A stretch of DNA of 9,793 nt from an uncultured Bacilli bacterium (GCA_947624855.1 CANQMC010000043.1:1-9793), one strand, 5' to 3'. Positions 1-6,417 are shown, counted from the first letter of the stretch. Numbers and translations: made by a program. Notes: generated by a model from the sequence alone, not told the origin.

Positions 1-902
1 CAACAGGAACAATATATGAATCAGCAGATAGTAGCCAATATGATGATTTTGGAGAAGTATATTACTTTGCAGGAGCACCAACAGATAACTGGGTAAAGTT
101 TGGGCAATTAAAAAGCGGGGGTACACCAATCTGGTGGCGAATAATAAGAATTAATGGTGATGGAAGTATAAGAATGATATATGCTGGAACTGGAAGTGAT
201 GCACCAGATATTACAGGAACAGGAACTCAAATAAGTACTAGCAATTTTAATGATTCATCTGGTGATAATGCATATGTAGGATATATGTATGGATCAACAA
301 AAAGTGATTATACCAACACTCATAAAAATGAAAATCCAAGTACAATAAAAGGAGTAATAGATAGTTGGTATAATACAACAACAAATCTATCAGAATTATC
401 AACAAAACTAAGTCATACAGCAGGCTTCTGTGGAGATAGATCAAGTAGTACAAGTAGTAGTGGACCAGCGGCACAATCTGGTGGAACAGGAACAACTGGA
501 ACATATTATGGAGCATATGTAAGAGTAAAAAATAAAGGTAATCCAACATTCAAATGTACATATGCAAGTAATGACTTGTATACAACATCAACAGATTCAG
601 GAATAGGAAATGGGAAATTAAGTGTACCAATAGGATTAATAACAGCGGATGAAGTAGTATTTGCAGGAGGATATGGAGGTTCTAATAATTATGGCTATTG
701 GCTATGGACAGGGTCTACATATTGGACCATGTCTCCGTATTTCTTTAACGGCAATGCTAGCGTGTTCCGCGTGTATTCGAGTGGCAGCCTCAGCGACGGC
801 AACGTGATCAGCACTGGTGGTGTGCGCCCAGTAATAAATCTGAGTGCTGATGTTAGTTTTACAGGAGATGGTACAACAAGTTCACCATATACAGTTTCTT
901 AA
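1..902 (+). CDS. Large surface protein with C-terminal lectin-like variable domain (3' part, 5' end outside window)
   Basis: Open from the first base in the frame starting at base 3, giving 299 visible residues and a TAA stop. The Met at 174 is internal: the frame is open and homologous to the paralog at 8946-9793 upstream of it. The visible part begins with a conserved module (DDFGEVYYFAG, DNWVKFGQLKSGG, IWWRIIRINGDGS) shared with that paralog. A Ser/Thr/Gly-rich stretch at about residues 136-163 (GDRSSSTSSSGPAAQSGG) follows. The C-terminal domain contains PIGLITADEVVFAGG, YWTMSP and GGVRPVINL. From memory this arrangement is typical of repeated, probably C-type-lectin/FGE-fold surface proteins of gut Bacillota, often targets of diversity-generating retroelements; the exact Pfam name is uncertain. 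Codons are strongly A-ending (ATA, ACA, GGA), unlike the housekeeping genes here. No anchor or sorting motif is seen at the C-terminus, so anchoring is probably N-terminal, as in the paralog. A terminator follows 46 bp later. Confidence 0.85.
   Translation, partial: TGTIYESADSSQYDDFGEVYYFAGAPTDNWVKFGQLKSGGTPIWWRIIRINGDGSIRMIYAGTGSDAPDITGTGTQISTSNFNDSSGDNAYVGYMYGSTKSDYTNTHKNENPSTIKGVIDSWYNTTTNLSELSTKLSHTAGFCGDRSSSTSSSGPAAQSGGTGTTGTYYGAYVRVKNKGNPTFKCTYASNDLYTTSTDSGIGNGKLSVPIGLITADEVVFAGGYGGSNNYGYWLWTGSTYWTMSPYFFNGNASVFRVYSSGSLSDGNVISTGGVRPVINLSADVSFTGDGTTSSPYTVS
9..325 (+). repeat. Direct repeat, copy A (matches 9477-9793)
   Basis: This segment of the first surface gene aligns without gaps to 9477 onward at a constant offset of 9468 for over 200 bp. 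Long identical tracts include 39 bp (36-74 = 9504-9542) and 33 bp (83-115 = 9551-9583). One 3-bp insertion in copy B occurs near 9706-9708 (AGTAGTACTAGC against AGTACTAGC). Divergence rises toward base 300. The homology is paralogy of two genes in the same frame and orientation; it does not look like an insertion element. Confidence 0.85.
726..830 (+). other. Candidate DGR-type variable region inside the surface protein gene
   Basis: About 100 bp of sharply different composition: a hand count gives 52 G/C in 741-830 (58%), against 42% in 661-720, 37% in 841-900 and lower values in the rest of the window. It encodes residues about 242-276 (TMSPYFFNGN to GGVRP). In 738-821, 24 of 28 codons end in C or T (TTC, AAC, AGC, GGC, GAC, ATC). 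This is what adenine mutagenesis of AAC/AAT codons in a template repeat would leave. The block stops abruptly after GGTGGTGTGCGCCCA, which encodes the conserved GGVRP motif and would be the natural 3' homing end. DGR variable regions are typically in C-terminal C-type-lectin folds, close to the stop. Some NNY codons also occur from 679, so the 5' edge is uncertain. No reverse transcriptase, template repeat or clear downstream hairpin is in the window. Gene conversion from silent cassettes is the main alternative. Confidence 0.6.
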
Positions 903-948
903 ATTTTAAAATAACTTGATTATGTATATGGGCAAGAATTGTTATAAA

Positions 949-974
949 AAAAAGGAAGTTGGTTCTTCCTTTTT
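949..974 (+). terminator. Rho-independent terminator of the first surface gene
   Basis: A perfect 10-bp stem, AAAAAGGAAG (949-958) with CTTCCTTTTT (965-974) and loop TTGGTT. It lies 46 bp after the TAA stop. The A-tract before and T-tract after the G/C core let it work in either direction. Confidence 0.85.
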
Positions 975-1030
975 AGATATTACTTTTCAATATCGTTAAT
1001 ACTTATAATATTAGATTGATATCGAAAGTT

Positions 1031-1064
1031 AAATATGTACTAAGTAATACCTGTGTACATATTT
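1031..1064. repeat. 10-bp inverted repeat, possible second terminator or protein site
   Basis: AAATATGTAC (1031-1040) and GTACATATTT (1055-1064) are perfect reverse complements separated by 14 bases. A T-rich run (TTATTTTGTTTTTTT) follows, so on the + strand it could be a weak terminator. No gene lies between it and the stronger terminator at 949-974. It could close a short transcript from a possible TATAAT at 1004-1009, or it could be an operator. The remaining stretch 975-1114 shows no supportable coding sequence. Confidence 0.5.
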
Positions 1065-1114
1065 TTATTTTGTTTTTTTAATTAGAAGTTATTAATCCTC
1101 TTTTTACCAATTTA

Positions 1115-1143
1115 TTGATTTTTTTTTAATATTTAGATATAAT
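1115..1143 (+). promoter_or_regulatory. Sigma-A-type promoter of the GtrA-like gene
   Basis: TTGATT (1115-1120), a 17-bp spacer and a perfect TATAAT (1138-1143). The expected start point near 1150 falls inside the AAGGTG ribosome binding site (1148-1153), so the leader would be about 10 bases long. Confidence 0.65.
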
Positions 1144-1158
1144 TATTAAGGTGAGAAT

Positions 1159-1581
1159 ATGAAGATTAAAGAATTATTTTATAAATATGAAGAAATTATT
1201 AGATATTTAATTGTAGGTGGATTAACTACAGTTGTAAGTTTAGGAGTTAAATATTTATTATTATTTACAATATTAGAAGCTAATAATGCTTATGAATTAC
1301 AAATAGCAGTTATTGTTTCTTGGATATGTGCAGTTTTATTTGCTTATTTTGCTAATAGAATATTTGTTTTTAAATCTAAATCTAAAAATTATTTAAAAGA
1401 AATGGGTAGTTTTTTGGGAGGAAGAATATTAACTCTTTTAATGGAAATGTTTATTATGTGGTTTTTTGTTACTTTGCTTGGCTTTAACAGTGATTTTTGG
1501 GTTATAGTATTTACTATTATATGTCAAATATTAATAACTATTGCTAATTATATTATAAGTAAAATATTTGTTTTTAAGTAA
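1159..1581 (+). CDS. GtrA-like family membrane protein
   Basis: A 140-residue polytopic membrane protein with the GtrA-like layout: a short charged cytoplasmic N-terminus (IKELFYKYEEIIRYLIVGG), then four hydrophobic segments at about residues 14-36, 48-66, 85-107 and 113-135. The family signature appears twice, as NRIFVFKSKS after TM2 and YIISKIFVFK at the end. Members of this family are thought to move lipid-linked sugars across the membrane, or to assist glycosyltransferases that decorate surface polysaccharides and teichoic acids. The specific substrate cannot be read here because no glycosyltransferase gene is adjacent. The ATG is preceded by AAGGTG at 6-nt spacing. The gene stands alone, has its own promoter, and converges on the minus-strand LysM gene with a shared hairpin between them. 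Confidence 0.88.
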   Translation: MKIKELFYKYEEIIRYLIVGGLTTVVSLGVKYLLLFTILEANNAYELQIAVIVSWICAVLFAYFANRIFVFKSKSKNYLKEMGSFLGGRILTLLMEMFIMWFFVTLLGFNSDFWVIVFTIICQILITIANYIISKIFVFK

Positions 1582-1582
1582 A

Positions 1583-1606
1583 AAAGATGGTTTAACGGCC
1601 ATCTTT
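1583..1606. terminator. Hairpin terminator between convergent genes
   Basis: AAAGATGG (1583-1590) pairs with CCATCTTT (1599-1606) around an 8-base loop. On the minus strand it is followed by six T's (complement of 1581-1586), so it best serves the LysM operon. On the plus strand the tail is only TTTATAA, so it is a weaker terminator for the GtrA-like gene. The LysM gene's TAA (1592-1594) is inside the loop, so the hairpin takes in the last codons of that gene. Confidence 0.75.
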
Positions 1607-1903
1607 ATAAACTAATATTTGATCTGGTAAGAGATAGATATCTTTATTAAAACGTAATAATTCATTACCATTAGTTTTAAATGCTTTAGCTACTTGTTCT
1701 AAAGTATCCCCTTCCCCAGTTATGTAATAACTATAACCACTTTTAGGAATTATTATTTCTTGATTTGGATAAATATATTCATTATCTTTTATGCCATTAA
1801 CCGCTGCAAGAAGTTTAGGATTTACATTATATTTTTTAGATATTTCATATAAATTATCCCCTTTTTCAATGGTATAATAAGTAAAATAATTCTTTTCTTC
1901 CAA
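1592..1903 (-). CDS. Small protein with two LysM domains, no signal peptide
   Basis: 103 residues from the TTG at 1903. LysM 1 covers about residues 9-53 (YYTIEKGDNLYEISKKYNV, then YIYPNQEIIIP) and LysM 2 about 59-99 (YYITGEGDTLEQVAKAF, then LLPDQILV). LysM modules bind the GlcNAc-X-GlcNAc backbone of peptidoglycan or chitin-like polymers. The protein is almost entirely these two domains. There is no signal peptide, membrane segment or catalytic domain, so how it reaches the wall is unclear. Signal-less LysM proteins are known from spore-coat assembly, but nothing else here points to sporulation. A GTG at 1912 would add three residues, but it overlaps the AGGAGTGAT ribosome binding site, which leaves the TTG 8 nt downstream as the plausible start. 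It is the last gene of the minus-strand cluster, 44 nt after the preceding stop. Confidence 0.85.
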   Translation of the reverse strand: MEEKNYFTYYTIEKGDNLYEISKKYNVNPKLLAAVNGIKDNEYIYPNQEIIIPKSGYSYYITGEGDTLEQVAKAFKTNGNELLRFNKDIYLLPDQILVYKDGR

Positions 1904-1907
1904 CTTA

Positions 1908-1916
1908 ATCACTCCT
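1908..1916 (-). promoter_or_regulatory. Ribosome binding site that sets a TTG start for the LysM gene
   Basis: On the minus strand the sequence reads AGGAGTGAT, close to the full anti-SD complement. The GTG at 1912-1910 lies inside it and so cannot be the initiation codon. AGGAG is 8 nt from TTG (1903-1901). Confidence 0.65.
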
Positions 1917-1947
1917 AATAATAAGATATGACAAAAGTTTAATTTGG

Positions 1948-3051
1948 TTAATCAAGATATATCATATTATTATAATTAAAGTTCCATTCAAAATAAGTTA
2001 ATAATTTTTCTTCTTGAGTTGTTAAATTAAAATGATATAAAGAGTCATTTTTTAAATAGAAAATATCTTGATCTTTAATTCTTACTATATCTGTTATATC
2101 TTGAGCAATTAAAGTTTTTATTTTTTTATTATAATAATTTAAGTATATATTATGATCTTTTAAAGTATATTCATAATTTGTTTTATAAGTAAATTTTTTA
2201 TTTTTATTTATTAATGTTTTTATATTTACTTTTTGCCATTCATTATGATTTAAGATTTTAGGTTTAATTTTATATATTTCACCATTTTTAGCATTAAATT
2301 CATACATTGTTTCTTCTTTATTATCAATTATATATAATTTATTTTTTAAATAACCTAAATAATAACTATCAAAATATATATCATATTTTAAATTATGATG
2401 TTTTAATTTACCAGTTTTATATTCAATAGTATAATATTTATTAAAAGTATAATTTGAATCATAATTGGGAATAACTAAATAATTTTTAGTATATGTTATT
2501 AAATTAGTATTATATAATTCTTTATTAAATATATCTATTTTTTTATTTTCTTCTTTTGATAAATAAATTATGCCATCATAATTCCAAAGAAAATAATTAT
2601 AATTTTGATTATAAATTTCAATATCTTTGTATGTTTTAAGTAATTTTGGTTCATTTTTTTTAATATTTAATTTTTTATTTAAAGGACTTAAATTATAATA
2701 TATATTTGTTTTATTATTTGAACATAAAGGTATAAAATCTAATGTTTTAGATGAAGGAGTTAAACAAAAATTATTATCATCTTTTATTAGATTTAGATCC
2801 TCAATAAGTTTTCTTTTTTGTTTGTGATTACTTTCAATTAAATAATCTAATGTTTGATTATTATAAGTAAAAGTAAAATAGTAATTTTTATCTTTTTTAT
2901 TATATGTTTCTTTTATTAAAACATTTTTTATTTTATATTCTAAAGTATAATTTTTAGGCATTATTAAAAAGATTATAAATATTATAAATAATATTATCAT
3001 AGCTATAATTAAAGTTTTAAGTTTTTTATTAGTAACGGTTTGCTTTACCAT
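1948..3051 (-). CDS. Membrane-anchored extracytoplasmic protein of unknown function, possibly beta-propeller-like
   Basis: 367 residues. Residues 1-11 are basic and 12-31 form one very hydrophobic segment, predicting an N-in signal anchor with about 335 residues outside. The outer part is rich in Asn, Lys, Tyr and Ile. It repeats a loose pattern of short alternating strands, such as NYFLWNYDGIIYLS, NKLYIIDNKEETMYEFN and QDIFYLKNDSLYHFN, each 'display value, label, value'. This resembles extracellular beta-propeller or DUF5050-like repeat proteins, but I cannot assign a named family. Two Cys (in NFCLTPSS and PLCSNNK) could form a disulfide. The ATG overlaps the end of the upstream PH-domain gene by 23 nt, implying translational coupling; the local ribosome binding site (AGAAG) is weak, which fits. 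The context with PH-domain and LysM proteins suggests an envelope role, by inference only. Confidence 0.75.
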   Translation of the reverse strand: MVKQTVTNKKLKTLIIAMIILFIIFIIFLIMPKNYTLEYKIKNVLIKETYNKKDKNYYFTFTYNNQTLDYLIESNHKQKRKLIEDLNLIKDDNNFCLTPSSKTLDFIPLCSNNKTNIYYNLSPLNKKLNIKKNEPKLLKTYKDIEIYNQNYNYFLWNYDGIIYLSKEENKKIDIFNKELYNTNLITYTKNYLVIPNYDSNYTFNKYYTIEYKTGKLKHHNLKYDIYFDSYYLGYLKNKLYIIDNKEETMYEFNAKNGEIYKIKPKILNHNEWQKVNIKTLINKNKKFTYKTNYEYTLKDHNIYLNYYNKKIKTLIAQDITDIVRIKDQDIFYLKNDSLYHFNLTTQEEKLLTYFEWNFNYNNMIYLD

Positions 3052-3472
3052 ATTTTTTCTTCTCTTCCATCATAAATTCAGAAATTTCGGTTTCAATTTC
3101 ACGAAGGGAGTCTTTAGCTAAATTGGTTATAACTACTACTTCTTTTACAGTATCAATAGTGATCATTCCCCATATTAAACCTTGATATACTTGCATATCA
3201 TTATATAAATCAGGAGTAATACTATTTAAGAAATAGCCCCAAACGACACGCTTTTGACCAATTAAAATTCTTTTATTAGTTATAGCAATTACGGCGGTTG
3301 ATGTTAAATCGTAAAATTTATCATTTTTTTGACCAGCGAAAGCATATTTAACATATTCGCCAGGATTTAAATGTTCTTCAACAACTTGACTATGTTTTTT
3401 TAGACGCCACCAAGTTACTCCTCCTGGAAATTTTTTCTTATAAAGCATTACATGGTCATATACTTGTCCCAT
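3029..3472 (-). CDS. Bacterial PH-domain protein
   Basis: 147 residues from the ATG at 3472. The N-terminal 34 residues are basic (YKKKFPGGVTWWRLKKHSQ). About residues 35-135 look like a bacterial pleckstrin-homology-like (bPH, YdjM/YokE-type) domain: LNPGEYVKYAF, then STAVIAITNKRILIGQK, then an amphipathic region, a WGMITIDTVKEVVVITNL strand pair and a terminal helix DSLREIETEISEFM. The motif 'ITNKRIL' in a beta-sandwich is characteristic of this group, whose ligands are mostly unknown. No membrane segment is visible, so it is probably cytoplasmic. A longer reading from GTG at 3484 is rejected because that codon lies inside the ribosome binding site. The stop overlaps the next gene by 23 nt. 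Confidence 0.8.
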   Translation of the reverse strand: MGQVYDHVMLYKKKFPGGVTWWRLKKHSQVVEEHLNPGEYVKYAFAGQKNDKFYDLTSTAVIAITNKRILIGQKRVVWGYFLNSITPDLYNDMQVYQGLIWGMITIDTVKEVVVITNLAKDSLREIETEISEFMMEEKKKYGKANRY

Positions 3473-3476
3473 ATTT

Positions 3477-3487
3477 ATCACCACCTT
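3477..3487 (-). promoter_or_regulatory. Ribosome binding site deciding the PH-domain gene start
   Basis: The minus strand reads AAGGTGGTGAT, a one-mismatch copy of the ideal AAGGAGGTGAT. The two GTG triplets in it (3484 and 3481) are in frame with the gene but are ribosome-binding bases. The ATG at 3472 follows at a short, standard distance. Confidence 0.7.
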
Positions 3488-3511
3488 AATTTTATAATAA
3501 ATTTAATAACT

Positions 3512-3832
3512 TTACAAGTCATTTATTAAATCTAATAATTTATATATATATTGGACACTGTTTTCTAAAAAGAAGTAATGTCTTATATAAAAGATATCAA
3601 AGATAATACATATAAAGAAAGGAATTAAAAACAGAGTGGATATTAAACCAAATGCTAGAAATATTAAAGTAAAAAATATATAAGCAATTGTTACTAATAA
3701 ATGAATTAATCTTTCATGTTGAAAATAAGTAATTTTATCTTTTAAATTATTTATTTCTTCCTTGGTAAATTTTGCTTTTTTATTTATTTTTTCTTCTAAA
3801 ACTTTAATATAATTGGTAATGTATTCACTCAT
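3512..3832 (-). CDS. Small two-TM membrane protein of unknown function
   Basis: 106 residues. Residues 1-41 are a charged, helix-forming cytoplasmic region (VLEEKINKKAKFTKEEINNLKDK) with coiled-coil character. Two hydrophobic helices follow at about 43-61 and 63-82, joined by a very short turn (AFGLIS), and then a short C-terminal amphipathic helix (VQYIYKLLDLINDL). Both ends would face the cytoplasm. No family is recognised. A strong AGGAGG (3840-3845) lies 7 nt before the ATG, and an extended -10 promoter lies just upstream. The gene can therefore start a transcript covering the PH-domain, propeller-like and LysM genes as well as receive read-through from the YhgE gene. Confidence 0.75.
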   Translation of the reverse strand: MSEYITNYIKVLEEKINKKAKFTKEEINNLKDKITYFQHERLIHLLVTIAYIFFTLIFLAFGLISTLFLIPFFICIIFDIFYIRHYFFLENSVQYIYKLLDLINDL

Positions 3833-3860
3833 TTTTATTCCTCCTAATATTCTTAATATT

Positions 3861-3869
3861 ATTATAACA
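3861..3869 (-). promoter_or_regulatory. Extended -10 promoter of the small membrane protein gene
   Basis: The minus strand reads TGTTATAAT: a perfect TATAAT (3861-3866) with the TGN extension (3867-3869). No good -35 is visible at 16-18 bp, which extended -10 promoters do not need. The expected start near 3854 gives a 20-nt leader containing AGGAGG. No hairpin lies between this site and the YhgE gene stop, so read-through is possible. Confidence 0.55.
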
Positions 3870-3870
3870 C

Positions 3871-5739
3871 TTATTTATTATTTTTTAAATTGTTTTGTTT
3901 AATTAAATCAATAATTATATTTATTATGAAGAATACAATAAATATTACAAAGACAATTATTAAGTTTTTAGTTAATAAATTATTTTCAATACTTATTAAT
4001 GGTTCTTTTAATAAATTAATAGAATAAGTCATTGGTAATAAAGGATTCATCCATCTAAAGCCACTTGTTACTGTTTCAATTGGGAATGTTCCACCAGCTG
4101 CGGCTAGTTGAAGAACTAAAAGGATAAGAATTATAAATTTACCTATATCATTAAAGTTAATTACGAAAAATTCGATGATGGCCATGAATAAGTTTGCAAC
4201 TAATATTATTATTAAATAATATGATAGATAATTAGTAATATTAAAATCTAAGAAGATTGATAATAATATACCTAATATTATACCAGCAATGGTTGCTAAT
4301 AAATGATAATATAATGTTCTTTTTACTAAGTGAGGATTATCTGGGCCTAATTTTTGGAAACGGTTTTCTTTATCAAAATAGAAAACTATTAACATCATTA
4401 AACAGCCAACCCAAAGCGCTATAGAGATAAAGAATGGAGCAAATGCAGTACCATAGTTATCTACCTCATTTACATTGTTAGTTACAATATTAACTGGATT
4501 ATTACTATAATCAGATAAAGATTCTATATCTTTTAAATCATTTTTGGTATCATATATATTATTTGTTAATTTTTTATTGGCATCTTTAACACTGTTATTT
4601 AAAGTTGATACTCCATTTTTTAGGGTATTTGAAGCAGTATTTAAAGTATATAAACTAGTAGATATTTTTAAAGAATTATTATATATTGTAGTAGCTCCCG
4701 TTGCTAGTTTATTTATACTTTCACTTAATTTACTTAGATTAGATGTATCTAGTTTGGTTAATTTTTCTTCTATAGTTGATAAACCATTTTCTAAATTTTC
4801 ACTGCCTGTTTGAATAGTACTTCCACCTTTTTTTAAGGAATCTATATTATTAATCATAGCTTTTGATGCTTGATATAATTCAGTTGGTATATTAGCATGA
4901 TTTACAGGATCTAATTCATACATTGTTATAATATAGGTTGCAGCATTTTTAGAATAATCTAAACTAGTATTTACATTTTCTATATAATTATTTAAACCAG
5001 TATTTAAGGTTTTACTGCCAGTTGATAATTCATTTATACCATTATTTAATTCAGCAAAATTAGTTGATAAAGATGATATTTTACTTGTTTCATTATTTAA
5101 AGTATTTAAACCTTCTTTTAGTGTTTTTAAAGCATTATTAAAATCATTATAAGAAGTATATAATGTATTAACTCCCGTATGTAATGATTTAGAGCCTGTT
5201 TGTAATTTAGTAGTACCATTTTCTAAATCATTAAAACCTTCTTTTATTTCATCTAATTTTGAGGGTACTCCTTCTAAATTGGATGATAAAGTATCTACGA
5301 TTGTTGAATTAATTTTATTATCTAATTTCTTTTCTACTTCATTTACGACATTGTTAATTATTTGACTCGCTAAAAAATTAGATTTTTGATTAGGTGAATA
5401 AGTTATTGTAGGATGTTTACGCTCACTGTTTGATACACTTTCTAAATCACTGGAAAAATCTTTAGGAATAGTAATAACGGCATAATATTCTTTGTTATTT
5501 AAACCTTTGGAAGCAACACTTTCAGAAACAACACTAATTTTTAATTTTTTACTATCTTTTATGCTATTTATTAATTCTGTTCCTTCATCTTTATCATCTA
5601 AATTAACTATAGCAACTGGTATATTATCAATATTACCTTCACCATAAGGATTCCAATAAGCTTTTAAATAAAAGAAACTATAAATAAATGGTATTAATAA
5701 GACAACTCCAATAATTAAATATTTAAAATATTTTTTCAT
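3871..5739 (-). CDS. YhgE/Pip family membrane protein
   Basis: 622 residues with the standard two-part layout of the family. The N-terminal part has a TM helix at about 7-26 followed by the family signature (YLKAYWNPYG, then IPVAIVNLDD) and an extracytoplasmic domain to about 150. Residues 150-425 are a long helical, coiled-coil stretch with repeated 'L-x-x-G-x-x-x-L' units (NGTTKLQTGSKSLHTGV, NNGINELSTGSKTLNTGL). The C-terminal part has about five TM helices (434-455, 477-497, 505-526, 531-548, 593-613). It has the conserved NYGTAFAPFFISIALW, the LAAAGGTFPIE segment and WMNPLLPMTYSINLLKEPL. The family is related to ABC-2 type permeases. Members include the Lactococcus phage-infection protein Pip and components linked to type VII secretion or envelope export, but the substrate is not known. 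The stop codon of tetR overlaps the AGGAGGT ribosome binding site (5745-5751), so the two are cotranscribed and TetR probably controls this gene. Confidence 0.92.
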   Translation of the reverse strand: MKKYFKYLIIGVVLLIPFIYSFFYLKAYWNPYGEGNIDNIPVAIVNLDDKDEGTELINSIKDSKKLKISVVSESVASKGLNNKEYYAVITIPKDFSSDLESVSNSERKHPTITYSPNQKSNFLASQIINNVVNEVEKKLDNKINSTIVDTLSSNLEGVPSKLDEIKEGFNDLENGTTKLQTGSKSLHTGVNTLYTSYNDFNNALKTLKEGLNTLNNETSKISSLSTNFAELNNGINELSTGSKTLNTGLNNYIENVNTSLDYSKNAATYIITMYELDPVNHANIPTELYQASKAMINNIDSLKKGGSTIQTGSENLENGLSTIEEKLTKLDTSNLSKLSESINKLATGATTIYNNSLKISTSLYTLNTASNTLKNGVSTLNNSVKDANKKLTNNIYDTKNDLKDIESLSDYSNNPVNIVTNNVNEVDNYGTAFAPFFISIALWVGCLMMLIVFYFDKENRFQKLGPDNPHLVKRTLYYHLLATIAGIILGILLSIFLDFNITNYLSYYLIIILVANLFMAIIEFFVINFNDIGKFIILILLVLQLAAAGGTFPIETVTSGFRWMNPLLPMTYSINLLKEPLISIENNLLTKNLIIVFVIFIVFFIINIIIDLIKQNNLKNNK

Positions 5740-5749
5740 TTTTTACCTC

Positions 5750-6289
5750 CTAATTTAATAATCCTTCTTTTAAAATAGTACATACTTCATTAGTTACTTT
5801 TTCTTCATTAATTTCTTCTTCATATTCAAACATAATAGCTATATATATTTTATATAATATAAAAGCAGTTAAATGTGTATCACAGGGTTTAATATTTTTA
5901 AGTTTAATTTCTTTTTTTAATTTTTCTTCAATATAATTTATTATTTTATCATCATATATTTTAAGAAATTTTAATGTTTCTATTTCATTAGATATCATAT
6001 TTAAAAATGCATTATGTTTACGATATTCTAACATATAATAAATATCTTTAGTAACTATATTAAAAAATGGTTCTTTGCTATCTTCATTTAGATTTATTTT
6101 TTTGGTTATCTCTTCTATTTCTTTTTCAAAAATTGTTTTAAATAAACTTTCTTTATCTTGAAAATAAGAATATATTGTTTTTTTGGTAACTCCAGATTTT
6201 TTAGCTACTTCATCCATTGAAACTTTTTTATATCCATATTTGGTAAATAGTTCTTTGGCACTTGTTATTATTATTTCTTTTTTATTCAT
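5750..6289 (-). CDS. TetR/AcrR-type transcriptional regulator
   Basis: 179 residues, within the usual TetR range. Residues 4-50 form the DNA-binding domain: IITSAKELFTKYGYKKVSMDEVAKKSGV, then TKKTIYSYFQDKESLF, with the helix-turn-helix at about 24-43. The rest is a helical ligand-binding and dimerisation domain that is not conserved enough to name an inducer. The start has a strong AAGGAGG (6295-6301). The gene is first in the minus-strand operon, 10 nt before the YhgE/Pip gene. TetR-YhgE pairs are common, with the regulator repressing its own operon and being released by an envelope-active compound. A palindromic candidate operator overlaps its own -10. Confidence 0.92.
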   Translation of the reverse strand: MNKKEIIITSAKELFTKYGYKKVSMDEVAKKSGVTKKTIYSYFQDKESLFKTIFEKEIEEITKKINLNEDSKEPFFNIVTKDIYYMLEYRKHNAFLNMISNEIETLKFLKIYDDKIINYIEEKLKKEIKLKNIKPCDTHLTAFILYKIYIAIMFEYEEEINEEKVTNEVCTILKEGLLN

Positions 6290-6304
6290 AACTGCCTCCT
6301 TAAA

Positions 6305-6342
6305 TATACTAGTAAACTAAATCAGTATACCAGTATAGTATA
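6305..6342. promoter_or_regulatory. Candidate TetR operator region
   Basis: An imperfect 12-bp palindrome TATAC-CA-GTATA (6326-6337) covers the end of the -10 and the predicted start point of the tetR promoter. It sits beside a perfect 8-bp palindrome TACTAGTA (6307-6314). TATACT (6305-6310) and AGTATA (6324-6329) also form an inverted pair. AGTA-starting units recur at 6311, 6324, 6332 and 6337. The layout fits autorepression of the tetR-yhgE operon. Confidence 0.55.
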
Positions 6343-6365
6343 TGCTTAAATTAAGGATTTGTCAA
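6337..6365 (-). promoter_or_regulatory. Promoter of the tetR-yhgE operon
   Basis: On the minus strand: perfect TTGACA (6365-6360), a 17-bp spacer and TATACT (6342-6337). The expected start near 6330 lies within the candidate operator, giving a leader of about 40 nt. Confidence 0.8.
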
Positions 6366-6372
6366 CAAATAA

Positions 6373-6401
6373 TTGTTAATTTAAGAAAAAAGTATTATAC
6401 T
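6373..6401 (+). promoter_or_regulatory. Promoter of the yqeK-murI operon
   Basis: TTGTTA (6373-6378), 17-bp spacer, TATACT (6396-6401). Divergent from the tetR promoter; the two -35 elements are 7 bp apart. The predicted start near 6408 is at the AAAGGTG ribosome binding site, so the leader is about 10 nt. Confidence 0.6.
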
Positions 6402-6417
6402 TATAAAGGTGTTAGAA

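Noticed and set aside
247..549. Minus-strand open frame of 100 codons opposite the first surface gene
   Set aside because: Shadow of the + strand gene: Leu/Tyr/His-rich product, no ribosome binding site, and the opposite strand is a conserved, paralogous coding sequence.
174..902. ATG at 174 as the true start of the first surface gene
   Set aside because: The frame is open upstream to the window edge and matches the interior of the paralog, so 174 is an internal Met.
975..1137. tRNA, riboswitch or small ORF in the intergenic region
   Set aside because: No cloverleaf, TTCGA-type T-loop or known aptamer motif is seen; short frames lack ribosome binding sites and overlap the terminator.
4544..4813. 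Plus-strand open frame inside the YhgE/Pip gene
   Set aside because: Antisense shadow of the coiled-coil region of a well-recognised gene; no promoter or ribosome binding site.
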